Of a stretch of 64,000 nt of DNA, positions 37,577 through 48,700 are shown one piece after another. Origin of the DNA: Chitinophagaceae bacterium (GTDB lineage: Bacteria; Bacteroidota; Bacteroidia; Chitinophagales; Chitinophagaceae); assembly GCA_947455215.1 (NCBI GenBank), contig CANGNA010000003.1, positions 42,158 to 106,157 on the forward strand. Reading direction: 5' to 3'. Position 1 is the first letter of the stretch. Every line of letters starts with the position of its first letter. Below the pieces are notes generated by a model, which ran no database searches, was not told where the DNA came from, and was given only the letters and a program-made list of their open reading frames with translations. The translations under genes and the position numbers were made by a program.

Positions 37577-40500
37577 TTATTTATTCACTTCGGCATCAAG
37601 CGCGCGCTGTATGATGGTTGCAAACTGTTGTGCATGTTCGGGGTAGAGGAATGTCTTATGGTCGCCCGGCACTTCGTACACCTTAACACCTTTTAGTGCG
37701 AATTGTTTCCAGCCGAGTGTTACAAGGTCGTCGAGGAAATACAAGCGTTTGCTGACCCTGAACAGCGTTACCTTAACATTGGCCGGACTCAATATGTAGG
37801 CATTATGTGCCTCATTATACTTTTGGTATATGGTTGCTTCGTACTCAGAAAAAGACTCTTCAGGACCAAATGGTTCTTCCGTGTTATTGCGCTGTAATCT
37901 TTTTTGAGTGGTGAGCACCTGGTATTCTAATGCCTCTTTTGGATTATTGATAAAAGACTTTGTATAAAATGGTAGTTTGTTGAATTGCCGTGCTATCTTT
38001 TTAACAGTCCTCTGCATACCGCTTCCTCTGCCTACATTATTGCCTACATAAGTGTCCATTACACCCAGGAAAGAAATACTCTTTCCCATATCGATCAACT
38101 GTTTAGCTATTTCAAAAGCAAAAAAGCCGCCGAGCGAGTAGCCTGCCAATGCATAAGGGCCTTCAGGCTGTACTTGTAATATTTCATCCAGATAACGCTT
38201 AGCAATATCTTCCATAGTTGCAGGGATGTTGGTAGGGTGATTGAAACCAAGAGCCTGAACACCATACAAAGGTTGGTCGGCATTGAAATATTCTGATATA
38301 GCCTTGAACAGCAGGACATTCATGCCACCACCATGTATAAGAAAGAGTGGTGGCCTGGTGCCGGTAGTGCGGATAGGCACCAGTGCATCCCAGCGCTGTT
38401 CTTCAACTTCTCCTGTCAACTGCCTGGCCAGCTTTTCGATAGTAGGATTGCTGAAAAGGGTAGCGATAGGTAGTCTTTGCCCCGTTTGCTTTTCAATAGC
38501 CACCATGACCTTTACGGCCAATAGCGAATGCCCGCCCAAATGGAAGAAGTCGTCTTCAGGAGAAAGTTCCTGTAGGCCGAGTACATCTGCCCAAATAGCC
38601 GTGATCATTTCTTCTTCCGGGGATAGCTTACGATCTGCGGTGTGGCCCTTACTCTTGCTTGTATTTCTTTGGGGCTTGGGTAGTGCTTTTTTGTCTATCT
38701 TATTATTAGGCGTAAGCGGAAGCTTTTGTAACGCTACAAAGTCTTCCGGTACCATATATGCAGGTAATACTGCAGAGAGGTTTTGTTGCCATTTACTTAT
38801 GATGTCTCCGGGTAATGATACGTCTGCCGCTTGCCTTGGTGTGCGGGCAAGATCATAGATACTGTGCTTCAGATCATCCTGGAAAGCAGGTGTCGGTAAT
38901 CTTAATTTTGCAGACCGAGGAATCATGACCACATCGAACATGCCATCGGTACCATTCGTAGACCAACGTACGTGAGCATTGTAGCCATTTAATGATGCAA
39001 TTGTCCAGAAAATGTCCGGATGTAGCCCGTGGTCTATTGTGGCGATACGGCTTTTTATTTCTGCGATTCTTGTGCCCGGATCTTCTGTTTCCATTATTTC
39101 CAGGAGCGCACGGTCTTTAGCTGTACGTGTGTTTGGAATGTTGGTTATCTCGACAGTGTTGCCTGATAATAATTGTTTTATACCAGCCTCGTCTTTTACA
39201 ATACTCCAGTCAACCGACGTGTCTGGAGTAATTACTTCAGCCGGGCGGGCAATAAACAGCCAAACATCATAATGGTATTTAGTGGTTTCATTTAGAGCGG
39301 AGCCTTCTCTTAACTGTATATCTACAGCAGTTATTTGCGGGAAAAGGCTGGGCAGCAAATAAAAGAAGCCGGGGTCTGCGGTAAACTCTTCTTCGATCCG
39401 CACTCTATGGTCTGTCACTTCTATGAACTGACGCAGACTGATATCTGATGAAGCCCGTGGCAGGTAGTCCATAGCATGATACATACGGAGCGCGCTCATT
39501 CCCTGCATGTCACCGATAAACAGGCAGCCCCCGTGTTCAAGCGTATCAACAGCCTGCTTTATTACATTAATAAAGTACTCTGTATCGGGGAAATATTGTG
39601 CTACGCTATTAATAAGAATGAGGTCTGGCTTAATATTACCTACTATAGAGAAATCATCAGCGGTTGCGACGCCTGTGCGCACATGCTTCCATTTTGTTGG
39701 GTCGGCAGCCAGCCTTTGATCGATATTGTTGATGGCAGCGGCGGCATAGTCTGTTGCTATATAAGACTCTGCACCAGGTGCAAGTTCAAACATGATCTGG
39801 CCGGCGCCGCAGCCTATTTCGTAAATATTACGAGCGCCAATGGTTTTGATACGAGTTACTGATGTATGCAGCCATTCTGCCAGCTGAGCCTTCAGTTCTT
39901 CGGCATTATCAAGACTTTCCAGCAGGGTGCCATCTATCCTGGCATCGTCAGGTGCTTTATCCTGTTTTTTTTCTGCTCCTGTTTCGTACAAGGTATCCCA
40001 TCGGTCCTTCCAGGCTCCATCTGCATTGGCGGTGGTGTTGCTAAGTGTTACATATGCAGTCAGGCGTTTATCTCCGGGCATATCCTCCCGTGCTATTACA
40101 ACAGCCTGTTTTACACCATCCTGGGCCATTAGTGCAGATTCTATTTCTCCTAACTCTATACGGTGGCCGCGTATCTTTACCTGGTTATCTATTCTGCCCA
40201 GACACACGATCTCTCCGTTGGGCAGCATTTTGCCGAGATCGCCGGTTCTATATAGTTTCTGACTTTGGTCTAATGTATACTCATTTGTAATGAATCGTTC
40301 GGCTGTTAATTCGGGCCTGTGCAGGTAGCCTTCAGCTACGCCCATGCCGCCGATCAGTATCTCGCCGGGTTGGCCCACAGGCGCCGGGCGGCCATCTATA
40401 CCAATAATGTATACACTGGTATTGTTGATAGGAGTGCCAATTGTTAGTAGTGTATCGTTCCTGTTCAGTTTTTTAATGGTAGACCAGATGGTAGTTTCTG

Positions 40501-42778
40501 TAGGCCCATACATATTCCAGACCTCAGCCGAACGATCAAGCAGTTTGTCTGCCAGCTCCTTTGGCAGCGCTTCGCCGCCGGACAGTAACTTAAGACCGTA
40601 CTGCTTTTCCCATCCCGAATCTAATAACATTTGCCACGTAGACGGTGTTGCCTGCATGATGCTGATCTGATGCTGTTCTATCATTTTCAACAACAGGCGT
40701 CCATCGCGGGTAGTTTCGGTATCTGCTATTATCAATTCTGCACCGCATATCAGTGGTAAGTACAGCTCCAGCCCCGCAATGTCGAATGAGATAGAGGTAA
40801 TAGCCAGTAATCTGTCTTCATCGGATATGCCGGGTGCAGACCGCATACTCAGCAGAAAATTTACCAGGTTTTTATGAGTGATCTGTACTCCTTTTGGTTT
40901 GCCGGTAGAGCCTGATGTGTATAATACATAGGCTATGTCTTCCCATTTGGCAGCGGGTGCAAAAGAAGCAAGGTTTTCTATCGGCAATGAAGCGTAGATA
41001 TCTTCGATCAATAATTCCGGTATTATATTCCCATATCTATTTTTGAGGTGGCGTGACGTGATCAGCAATTTAGTTTGGGAATCTTCCAACATGAACTGAA
41101 TTCGGTCGATCGGGTATTCCGGATCGAGTGGAAGATAAGTGCCTCCGCAATGCAGCACTGCAAGCAGCGTCACAAGCATTTCTTCGGATCGGTTGAGCGA
41201 GATGCCTACTATGTCGCCTTTTTTTAAACCATGCCTGCTAAGTACTGTTGATAATGCCAGCACTTTTTGATACACCTCGGTATAAGTGAGCGTGGTCTCT
41301 CTGAAACGCAGGGCTGTTTTTTCTCCGTGTTTTTTTGATGCCTGTTCAAAAATGCTAAGTAGCGTTGCCTCGCCTGGTATGGGCACGGTGTTGTCTGTTA
41401 CCAGATCCAGGCTGCTTTGTTCCCCGGCCAGTTCAGTTATTAGAGCGGTGGGGTTGGCTATGATATCATTCAGTAAAGTAATGTACCGGTTGCCAAAGGC
41501 CTCGATAGTATCATTGTCGAATAATGCAGTATTGTAAGACCACTCTAATATAATGCCGTCTTTGGATCCGGTGGCATTGAGGAATATCTCGAAGTTCTCG
41601 TACTGCCGTGGGTTGCTGATGAGCTTGTAACTAAGGCCATCGAAACTAACGGCATTATCCATGCCCATATCCACATTGAACACAACGGGTACCAGCGGTA
41701 TACGCGTAGGGTCGCGATCGACCTGTAGCTTTTTCAGCAGTTCGCCGAAGGTAAGCCGCTGGTGGTCGTAAGCATCCAGCACTTCCTTCTTACGTTTCTT
41801 CAGGTAGGTAGTGAAAGGCGCTGATGGATCGATATGTGTTTTTAAAGGTAGCAGGTTGACACAATGGCCAACAACATTGGTAAGGCCCGATGCAGCCTGT
41901 CCCGATGCCGGCAGACCAACTGAAATATCGGTTTGTTGGGTGAGCTGGTAGAGCAATACCTCGAATGCCGACAGCAGGGTAGTGACCAGGCTGGCGCCTT
42001 GTTTAGCACCTGTTTTCTTCAGCGCATCGGCCATTTCTTTTGATATAGGCTGATCGATGCGCTGGCCCTTGTAGGAACGTGGCGCAGTTCTTGGCCGGTC
42101 TACAGGTACGTCCAGTACAGGGATGATGTCTTTATACTGGTCGAGCCAGAAACGTTCGGTCTCTTTGTAGGCGCGTGAGCGCTTGTAATTGATCTGGTCG
42201 GTTACATAGTCGCTCATCTGTGCCGCAGGCTCCAGTACCGGCGATCCTCCTTTAGCGTATGCATTATACATTCGGCTAAGGTCTTCCATCATGATGCCGG
42301 TAGACCAGCCATCGCCAATGATATGATGTTTGGTTATGGTGCAGTAGTGTTCCTGTTCTGCTGTTTTGTGCAGCGCTACCCGGAACAAAGGCCCATCCTG
42401 CAAATGCATGGGTGTAGCCATCTCCTGCTGCAGGAAGGCCTGGAAGCGCTCCTGCGCGTCGGTGCCGGTTATATCCTGCACCCCGAAAGATACAGGTACG
42501 TTCTTGTAGATGATCAGTGTCTCGCCGTTGGCGCTCACAGTTGCCCGTAATGCTTCGTGGCGCAGCACCAGGTCGTCTACTGCTTTTCTCAATGCAGTGA
42601 TGTTGAGGTTGCCGGTAAGCTTCAGTGATACAGATTCGTTATACGACAGGTTGGCATCATCGCCGCCGATGATGCATGAGAGCCATATCTCGCGTTGTGG
42701 CTCGTTGGTTAACGTTATCTTTTCTATTTCGCTGACCCCGCCAAACGGATCGTGATCAACCGGAATAAAATGGAGCAT
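37577..42778 (-). CDS. Nonribosomal peptide synthetase, C-A(with inserted methyltransferase)-T-TE
   Basis: C: HHIIGDGWS; A: YVLYTSGSTGKPKGVQITH, NMYGPTETT, RGHRIELGEIE; MT insert: IYEIGCGAGQIMFEL; T: FFHLGGHSLLAVKVM; TE: FLIHGGG, AGYSLGG, GDHKTF. Confidence 0.95.
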   Translation of the reverse strand: MLHFIPVDHDPFGGVSEIEKITLTNEPQREIWLSCIIGGDDANLSYNESVSLKLTGNLNITALRKAVDDLVLRHEALRATVSANGETLIIYKNVPVSFGVQDITGTDAQERFQAFLQQEMATPMHLQDGPLFRVALHKTAEQEHYCTITKHHIIGDGWSTGIMMEDLSRMYNAYAKGGSPVLEPAAQMSDYVTDQINYKRSRAYKETERFWLDQYKDIIPVLDVPVDRPRTAPRSYKGQRIDQPISKEMADALKKTGAKQGASLVTTLLSAFEVLLYQLTQQTDISVGLPASGQAASGLTNVVGHCVNLLPLKTHIDPSAPFTTYLKKRKKEVLDAYDHQRLTFGELLKKLQVDRDPTRIPLVPVVFNVDMGMDNAVSFDGLSYKLISNPRQYENFEIFLNATGSKDGIILEWSYNTALFDNDTIEAFGNRYITLLNDIIANPTALITELAGEQSSLDLVTDNTVPIPGEATLLSIFEQASKKHGEKTALRFRETTLTYTEVYQKVLALSTVLSRHGLKKGDIVGISLNRSEEMLVTLLAVLHCGGTYLPLDPEYPIDRIQFMLEDSQTKLLITSRHLKNRYGNIIPELLIEDIYASLPIENLASFAPAAKWEDIAYVLYTSGSTGKPKGVQITHKNLVNFLLSMRSAPGISDEDRLLAITSISFDIAGLELYLPLICGAELIIADTETTRDGRLLLKMIEQHQISIMQATPSTWQMLLDSGWEKQYGLKLLSGGEALPKELADKLLDRSAEVWNMYGPTETTIWSTIKKLNRNDTLLTIGTPINNTSVYIIGIDGRPAPVGQPGEILIGGMGVAEGYLHRPELTAERFITNEYTLDQSQKLYRTGDLGKMLPNGEIVCLGRIDNQVKIRGHRIELGEIESALMAQDGVKQAVVIAREDMPGDKRLTAYVTLSNTTANADGAWKDRWDTLYETGAEKKQDKAPDDARIDGTLLESLDNAEELKAQLAEWLHTSVTRIKTIGARNIYEIGCGAGQIMFELAPGAESYIATDYAAAAINNIDQRLAADPTKWKHVRTGVATADDFSIVGNIKPDLILINSVAQYFPDTEYFINVIKQAVDTLEHGGCLFIGDMQGMSALRMYHAMDYLPRASSDISLRQFIEVTDHRVRIEEEFTADPGFFYLLPSLFPQITAVDIQLREGSALNETTKYHYDVWLFIARPAEVITPDTSVDWSIVKDEAGIKQLLSGNTVEITNIPNTRTAKDRALLEIMETEDPGTRIAEIKSRIATIDHGLHPDIFWTIASLNGYNAHVRWSTNGTDGMFDVVMIPRSAKLRLPTPAFQDDLKHSIYDLARTPRQAADVSLPGDIISKWQQNLSAVLPAYMVPEDFVALQKLPLTPNNKIDKKALPKPQRNTSKSKGHTADRKLSPEEEMITAIWADVLGLQELSPEDDFFHLGGHSLLAVKVMVAIEKQTGQRLPIATLFSNPTIEKLARQLTGEVEEQRWDALVPIRTTGTRPPLFLIHGGGMNVLLFKAISEYFNADQPLYGVQALGFNHPTNIPATMEDIAKRYLDEILQVQPEGPYALAGYSLGGFFAFEIAKQLIDMGKSISFLGVMDTYVGNNVGRGSGMQRTVKKIARQFNKLPFYTKSFINNPKEALEYQVLTTQKRLQRNNTEEPFGPEESFSEYEATIYQKYNEAHNAYILSPANVKVTLFRVSKRLYFLDDLVTLGWKQFALKGVKVYEVPGDHKTFLYPEHAQQFATIIQRALDAEVNK

Positions 42779-42797
42779 AGTTTAGTTTTCTCTGGTC

Positions 42798-45700
42798 TTA
42801 ATTTAAATTCGATACCTGCAGGTATTTGCCGGGATTCTTTTCGTCTTGTACAAACCATGCCGGGTTGCCATCTTTGTCTTTACCCAGCCTGGCACCTGCT
42901 ACGGGTGGTGTGTTCAACTCTTTATTTTCATTACCCGGTTCGTGTTCGTAATCCGGTATCAGCCCGACAGCTTTTAATTCCACAAGGCTATCCTCGAAGT
43001 GCTTCAGGATGGTATCCATATCTTCCTGCGTATGCGCCTCGGTCATAAAGCATGGGAAGCCTTCCTGGATGTGTATGCCCTTATACCGCATCAGGGTAAA
43101 GAACAGTTCCATGTATGCATATTCTTCCATGAAGCGAATGCGCCACAATGAGCCGAAGTTGGCAATGAACATTGGTACTTTAAGCCTGCGCACCAGTGCG
43201 TTGAGCGAAGTGGCCATGTACTTGCCTTTTGCGTTCAGGCTTTCCTGCAGCTGCGGGCCTTTTTCTTTGAAATATTCCAGCGATGCTTTGGCTGTGGCCA
43301 ATACCAATGGATGCCTTACGAAGGTGCCCGCAAAGTAGGTGACACCAATTTCGGGGATGGATGCATCGCCAAACTGCCATTGGCCACCATCCAGTGCATC
43401 CATGAATTCGCGCTTGCCGGCTATCACGCCTATAGACAAACCGCCACCTACTACCTTGCCATAGGTGCCCAGGTCTGCCTTAATGCCGAAGATGGCCTGC
43501 GCGCCACCGGGGTGGAAACGGAAGCCGGATATTACTTCGTCGAATATCAGTACTGTTTTAGAGGCCAGTGTTACTTCCCTCAGTTCTTTCAGGAAAGCTA
43601 CAGGCTGGAAGTCGCAACGACGGCTTTGTATAGGCTCTACCAATACTGCGGCAATTTCGTGAGCGCGCTCTTTGATGATGCGCATGGTCTCATCGGTGCC
43701 GTATTCCAGTATCAGCATGTTCTGCACAGCACTTGGCATAATGCCAGGTGAGGCAGGGTAGGTCTTCAGTTTCTTGCTGCCGCGGGCTATCACCTCATCG
43801 GTAATGCCATGGTAAGAACCTGCAAAAGATACGATGAGTGATCGCCCGGTTACCGTCCTGGCTATACGCATAGCGCCCAGTACAGCTTCCGATCCGGTAT
43901 TACAAAGCCCCGCACGGTCGAAGCCGGTGAACTCGCAAACCATTTTACATACATCGCCGGCCAGTTCGTGCTGCGGACCTATCTCGTAACCTTTCTCTAC
44001 CTGGTCTATCAGTGCTTTTTTCAACACTTCGTGCTGATAGCCCAGCATGTTCGATCCAAACCCGTTCAGGGCATCTATATATTCGTTGCCATCAATATCC
44101 CAAAGGCGGCTGCCTTTTGATCTTTTGACCACTATAGAATACACCAGCTCCTTGGTTGCCGGCCTGAAGCCAGATACCACGCGCGGATCGGCCATGTATG
44201 GGCGGTGCGTAGTGGTGTATTGTTTACTGGCGGCCGTCTTCTGGTTATACTTCCTGGTGAAATCTTCCAGGTAGCGCTGTTGTTCGGCATTCAGTGCGGC
44301 AGAGTGTTTTTCTATGCGTGCTGCGGCACCAAACGGTTTCTTTATCTCTATTTCTTCTTCAGCGCTCAGCTCGGCCGGCTTAGCAGCAGGAGCAGGCATT
44401 GGTTTAGGTGCTCCATTGTTATACTGCACCTGCTGAGGCATTACCGGCATGGCTGCGGGTTGTGCACCTTGTAGCATAGCTACCTGCATACTGAGTTGCT
44501 GTAGCTGGAAATTGATGAGGTCGAAAGCCGAGATGTTGCCGGGCATGGCGGGCATTGGCATGGTGGCTAACGGCTGCTGCATTTGCGGCATTGCCTGTGG
44601 AGCCGGTGCAGCCACGTTCTGTGGCAGGTTGGCATCCAGGAAATCTGCTAACAGGGCTATAGTGCCGAGGTCTTCATTCAGTTGCCTGAAGGTAATAGGC
44701 AGGGAGAATTGCTTCTTGAGCACCAGCGCCACCTGTGTAAGCAGCAGGGAGTCCAGCCCCAGTTCTATGAAGGTCATGTCGGGGGTAGCACCGGCCATTT
44801 CTATGCCCGATGTATCTTCCAGTATGTTCTTTATTTGTTCCGTTAATTGTGGTATCCTGCTCATGGGCACGGTGTCGTTAGTCTGTTGAATAACCGTTGG
44901 TTGCGGTATGAATGTTGGTAAAGAGTATGGTTGTGGTAGTTGCCTGGCCGGAGGATCGACCCACAGCACTTGCCGGTTGAAGGCGTATGTTGGGATGATC
45001 TGTTTATGCCGTACTTCATCATGATAGAAGCTTGACCAGTTAGGCGTTACACCGTTCAGCCACAGGTTGCCCAGCGCTTTAAGGATAGATACCTGCGATG
45101 GTTGGGCGGCTTCGTCTTTTTCTATAGATGGTATGGTGCTCACCTGCTTGCCTGCTGCCTGTTGTCGTGCAAGGGTAGATACCGATTTGCCAGGGCCGAG
45201 CTCCAGGAAGAGGTTGTACGATTCATCGAGCAGTCCTTGTACTGCCGTGCCGAACAATACCGTGCTCCTGAGGTGTTGTGCCCAGTAGGCAGGGTCGGTG
45301 GCATTGGCGTCTGTCATCCATTGTCCTGTCACGCTCGACATGATCGGTATCAGCGGCGCATTCAATTGTACCTGGGCCACATATTGGCGGAAAGGTGCAA
45401 CAACAGGCTCCATCATGTGTGAGTGAAAAGCATGACTGGTGGACAATAGCCTGTTGAGTACACCGCGTTCTTCCAGTGTTTTACTCAGCGCTCCAACGGC
45501 TTCAAACGAGCCTGCAACTACTGATAGCTGGGGGCTGTTGGCCGCAGCCAGTGCGATATCATTGTTCAGGTATTCTTTTATGTTTTCGTGGTCCAGCCTT
45601 ACGGATAGCATGCTGCCCCGTGGCAGGTCGCTCATCATGCGTCCGCGGGTAGCTATCAGTTTCAGTGCATCTTTTAGTGAGAAGACGCCGGAGAAATAGG

Positions 45701-48700
45701 CTGCTACAAATTCACCAATGCTATGCCCTACGAATACAGAAGGGTATATGCCCCAGCTCATCCACAGTTTGCCCAGGGCATATCCTATGCTAAATAATGC
45801 CGGTTGGCTGTAAGCGGTGTCATTCAGTTTGGCCGTGGCAGCTTCGCCAGCCTCTGCAGGGTATATTACATCAAGTATATTTTCCTTCAGTTCAGTTTTT
45901 AATATCGCAGCACATTCGTCCATGGCCAGGCGGAACACACGCTCTGTGTCGTAGAGGTTGCGGCACATGTTCACGTATTGGTCGCCCTGGCCGGGGAACA
46001 TGAACACTATGTGTTGCGCCTTTTCTTTTGCCAGCCGGGTGTTGCTGCCTGCCGGGGTTAGGAGGTCATCGGCACTACTGATCACTGCAAAGCGCCGGTG
46101 GTCAAACTCTTCTCTGCCTGTATGCAGGGTATAAGCAGTGTCGGCTATATCTGCGCCGCTGCCAATATATTCAACCAGCTTTTCTCCATAAGCATCCAGG
46201 CTTTTTTCTGCCTTGGCCGACCAGCACAGCAATTGTGCAGGGCGTGACTGACCGGAAGTAACTTCGTTATTATCGTACCCTTCCAGGATAATGTGGGCAT
46301 TGGTGCCGCCCACGCCAAATGAGCTTACCCCGGCTATCCTCTTGCTATCGGTATGCCAATCGCGAAGGGTGGTGTTGACAAAGAAGGGACTGTTCTCAAA
46401 ATCTATATGCGGATTAGGCGTACTGTAATTGATGGATGGCAGGAACTTTTTATGATACAGCGACAGGCAGGTTTTTATAAAACCGGTAACACCAGCAGTG
46501 GTGGTGAGGTGACCGAAATTACTCTTCACCGAACCTATTGCGCAGAATTGTTTGGTCTGCTGTTCGCCAAATGCTATGTTCAGGCCTTCTATTTCTATGG
46601 GGTCTCCGAGTGGGGTAGCGGTACCATGCGCTTCGATATACTGAACGTCTGTTGGTGATATGCCCGCGTCATCTATGGCCATGCTGATAGCCGCTGCCTG
46701 GCCTTCGGCACTTGGTGCAGTAAAGCTGCCCTTGCCTCCGCCATCATTGCTCAGGCCTATGCCTTTGATCACAGCGAAGATAATATCGCCATCGCGCACA
46801 GCATCTTCCATGTTCTTCAGCAGCACTACGCCGGCACCATCGCTGAACACTGTGCCTTTTGCGCTGGCGTCAAATGGACGGCAATGACCATCATCGCTCA
46901 GCATGGCGCCTTCGTTATACAAATGCCCCACATTTACCTGCGCATTAAATGTCGCGCCACCGGCTAATGCCATGTCGCATTGTCCGCTGCGTATGCTCTG
47001 GGCTGCCTGGGCTATGGCCACAAGCGTGGTAGAGCAGGCCGATTGCACATTTACTGCCGGACCTTTAAGCCCCATGGTGTATGCAGTGCGGGTGCTTACA
47101 TAATCTTTGTCGTTGAGCATGATCACCTGCAGGCGACCTATGTTTTCTACTAATTCCTCATTAGGCAATACATTGTTAGCCAGATAGGTGTTGAAACGCA
47201 CGCCGGCAAATACGCCTATGGTACCCTCATAGCGGCTGGGTGCATACCCGGCACGTTCCAGTGCTTCCCATGCTATCTCCAGGAATATACGTTGCTGGGG
47301 ATCCATCAGCTCTGCCTGCCTTGGCGGTATACCAAAGAAGCCTGCGTCGAATCCTTTTATATCTTTTACAACACCACGTGCCTTTACATAGCCGGGATTA
47401 CTACGCAATGTATCCGGTATGCTAGGGTCCAGCTCAGCATCGGTAAAAAAGCTGGTTGTCTCCTTGCCGTTCTTCAGTACTTCCCACAACTCTTCTATTG
47501 TGTCAGCGCCCGGGAACCTGCCTGCCATACCTATCACCGCAACATCGGCAGATGAACTGGGGGTTCGTGTTTTTGTTTTGCGGGTTGCCGTTTTGCCATC
47601 CAGGAAGGCCGCAAGGTCTTTCAGCTTAGGGTACTGGTACAGCTTAACCACCGGCAGGTGTATGCTGTGCCTGCTGTTCAATAGCGCTACGCTTTTCTGA
47701 GCCAACAGCGAACTGCCACCCAGTTCGAAGAAATTGTCGTCGGCACCTGCACGCTCTACATTCAGTATCTCTTTCCAGAGGTCTGATACTATCTTTTCGG
47801 TTTTGCTGGCCGGGGCGTAATATTCGTTTGTGAGCAGGGTAGAGGCATCGGGGTTGGGCAGTGCCTTCTTATCCAGTTTGCCATTGGGGAATTTCGGCAT
47901 TTCCTCCAGGTGCATGAGTATTTGCGGTACCATGAATACCGGTAGTTGCTCTGCCAGGTAATCTGTAATAGCACGTTTGTCGTAAGGGCCATTAGTTACC
48001 ACATAGCCCACCAGTCTCTTTTCGCCGTTGTTGCCATCTTGTGCCAACACTACGCCTTGCTTTACGCCCGGCGCTTTCTGTAGCACGTTCTCTATCTCGC
48101 CCAGCTCTATGCGGTAGCCACGTATCTTCACCTGGTCGTCTATACGGCCCAGGAATTCTATATCGCCGTCGGGCAGCATACGCACCAGGTCGCCGGTTTT
48201 GTACATGCGGCTGTGGTTGCCGGTGCCCCATTTGTTGGGTACAAAGCGCTCTGCTGTCAGTTCCGGCCTGTTCAGGTAGCCACGGGCCACACAGGTGCCG
48301 CTGATGAACAGTTCTCCGGTCTGTCCCTGTGCCACCTGTTCTCCGAGTTCATCCAGGATGTATACAGTGGCATCGGTAAATGTTTTGCCAATAGGGATGG
48401 TAGCACCGTATTCGTGGTGCTCATTCACTATGTGCGCCAGTTGGCCTACTGTAGCTTCCGTAGGGCCATAGTGGTTCACTATAGTGCAAGGCCGTGATGA
48501 TACAGGTACCAGGTCGCGAACCATAGCCGTGCTCAGTGCTTCGCCGCCGCACATCAGGATGCGCTTTGGCAGCAGTTCCTTTCCGTTCAGCGATAGTGAT
48601 TTCCAGTGGCTGGGTACAGCCTTCAGGCAATCTATACCAACGGTATCAAAGTAGTTATGGATGAACTCAACGTTATTATAATCTTCTTTAGAGAATACAT

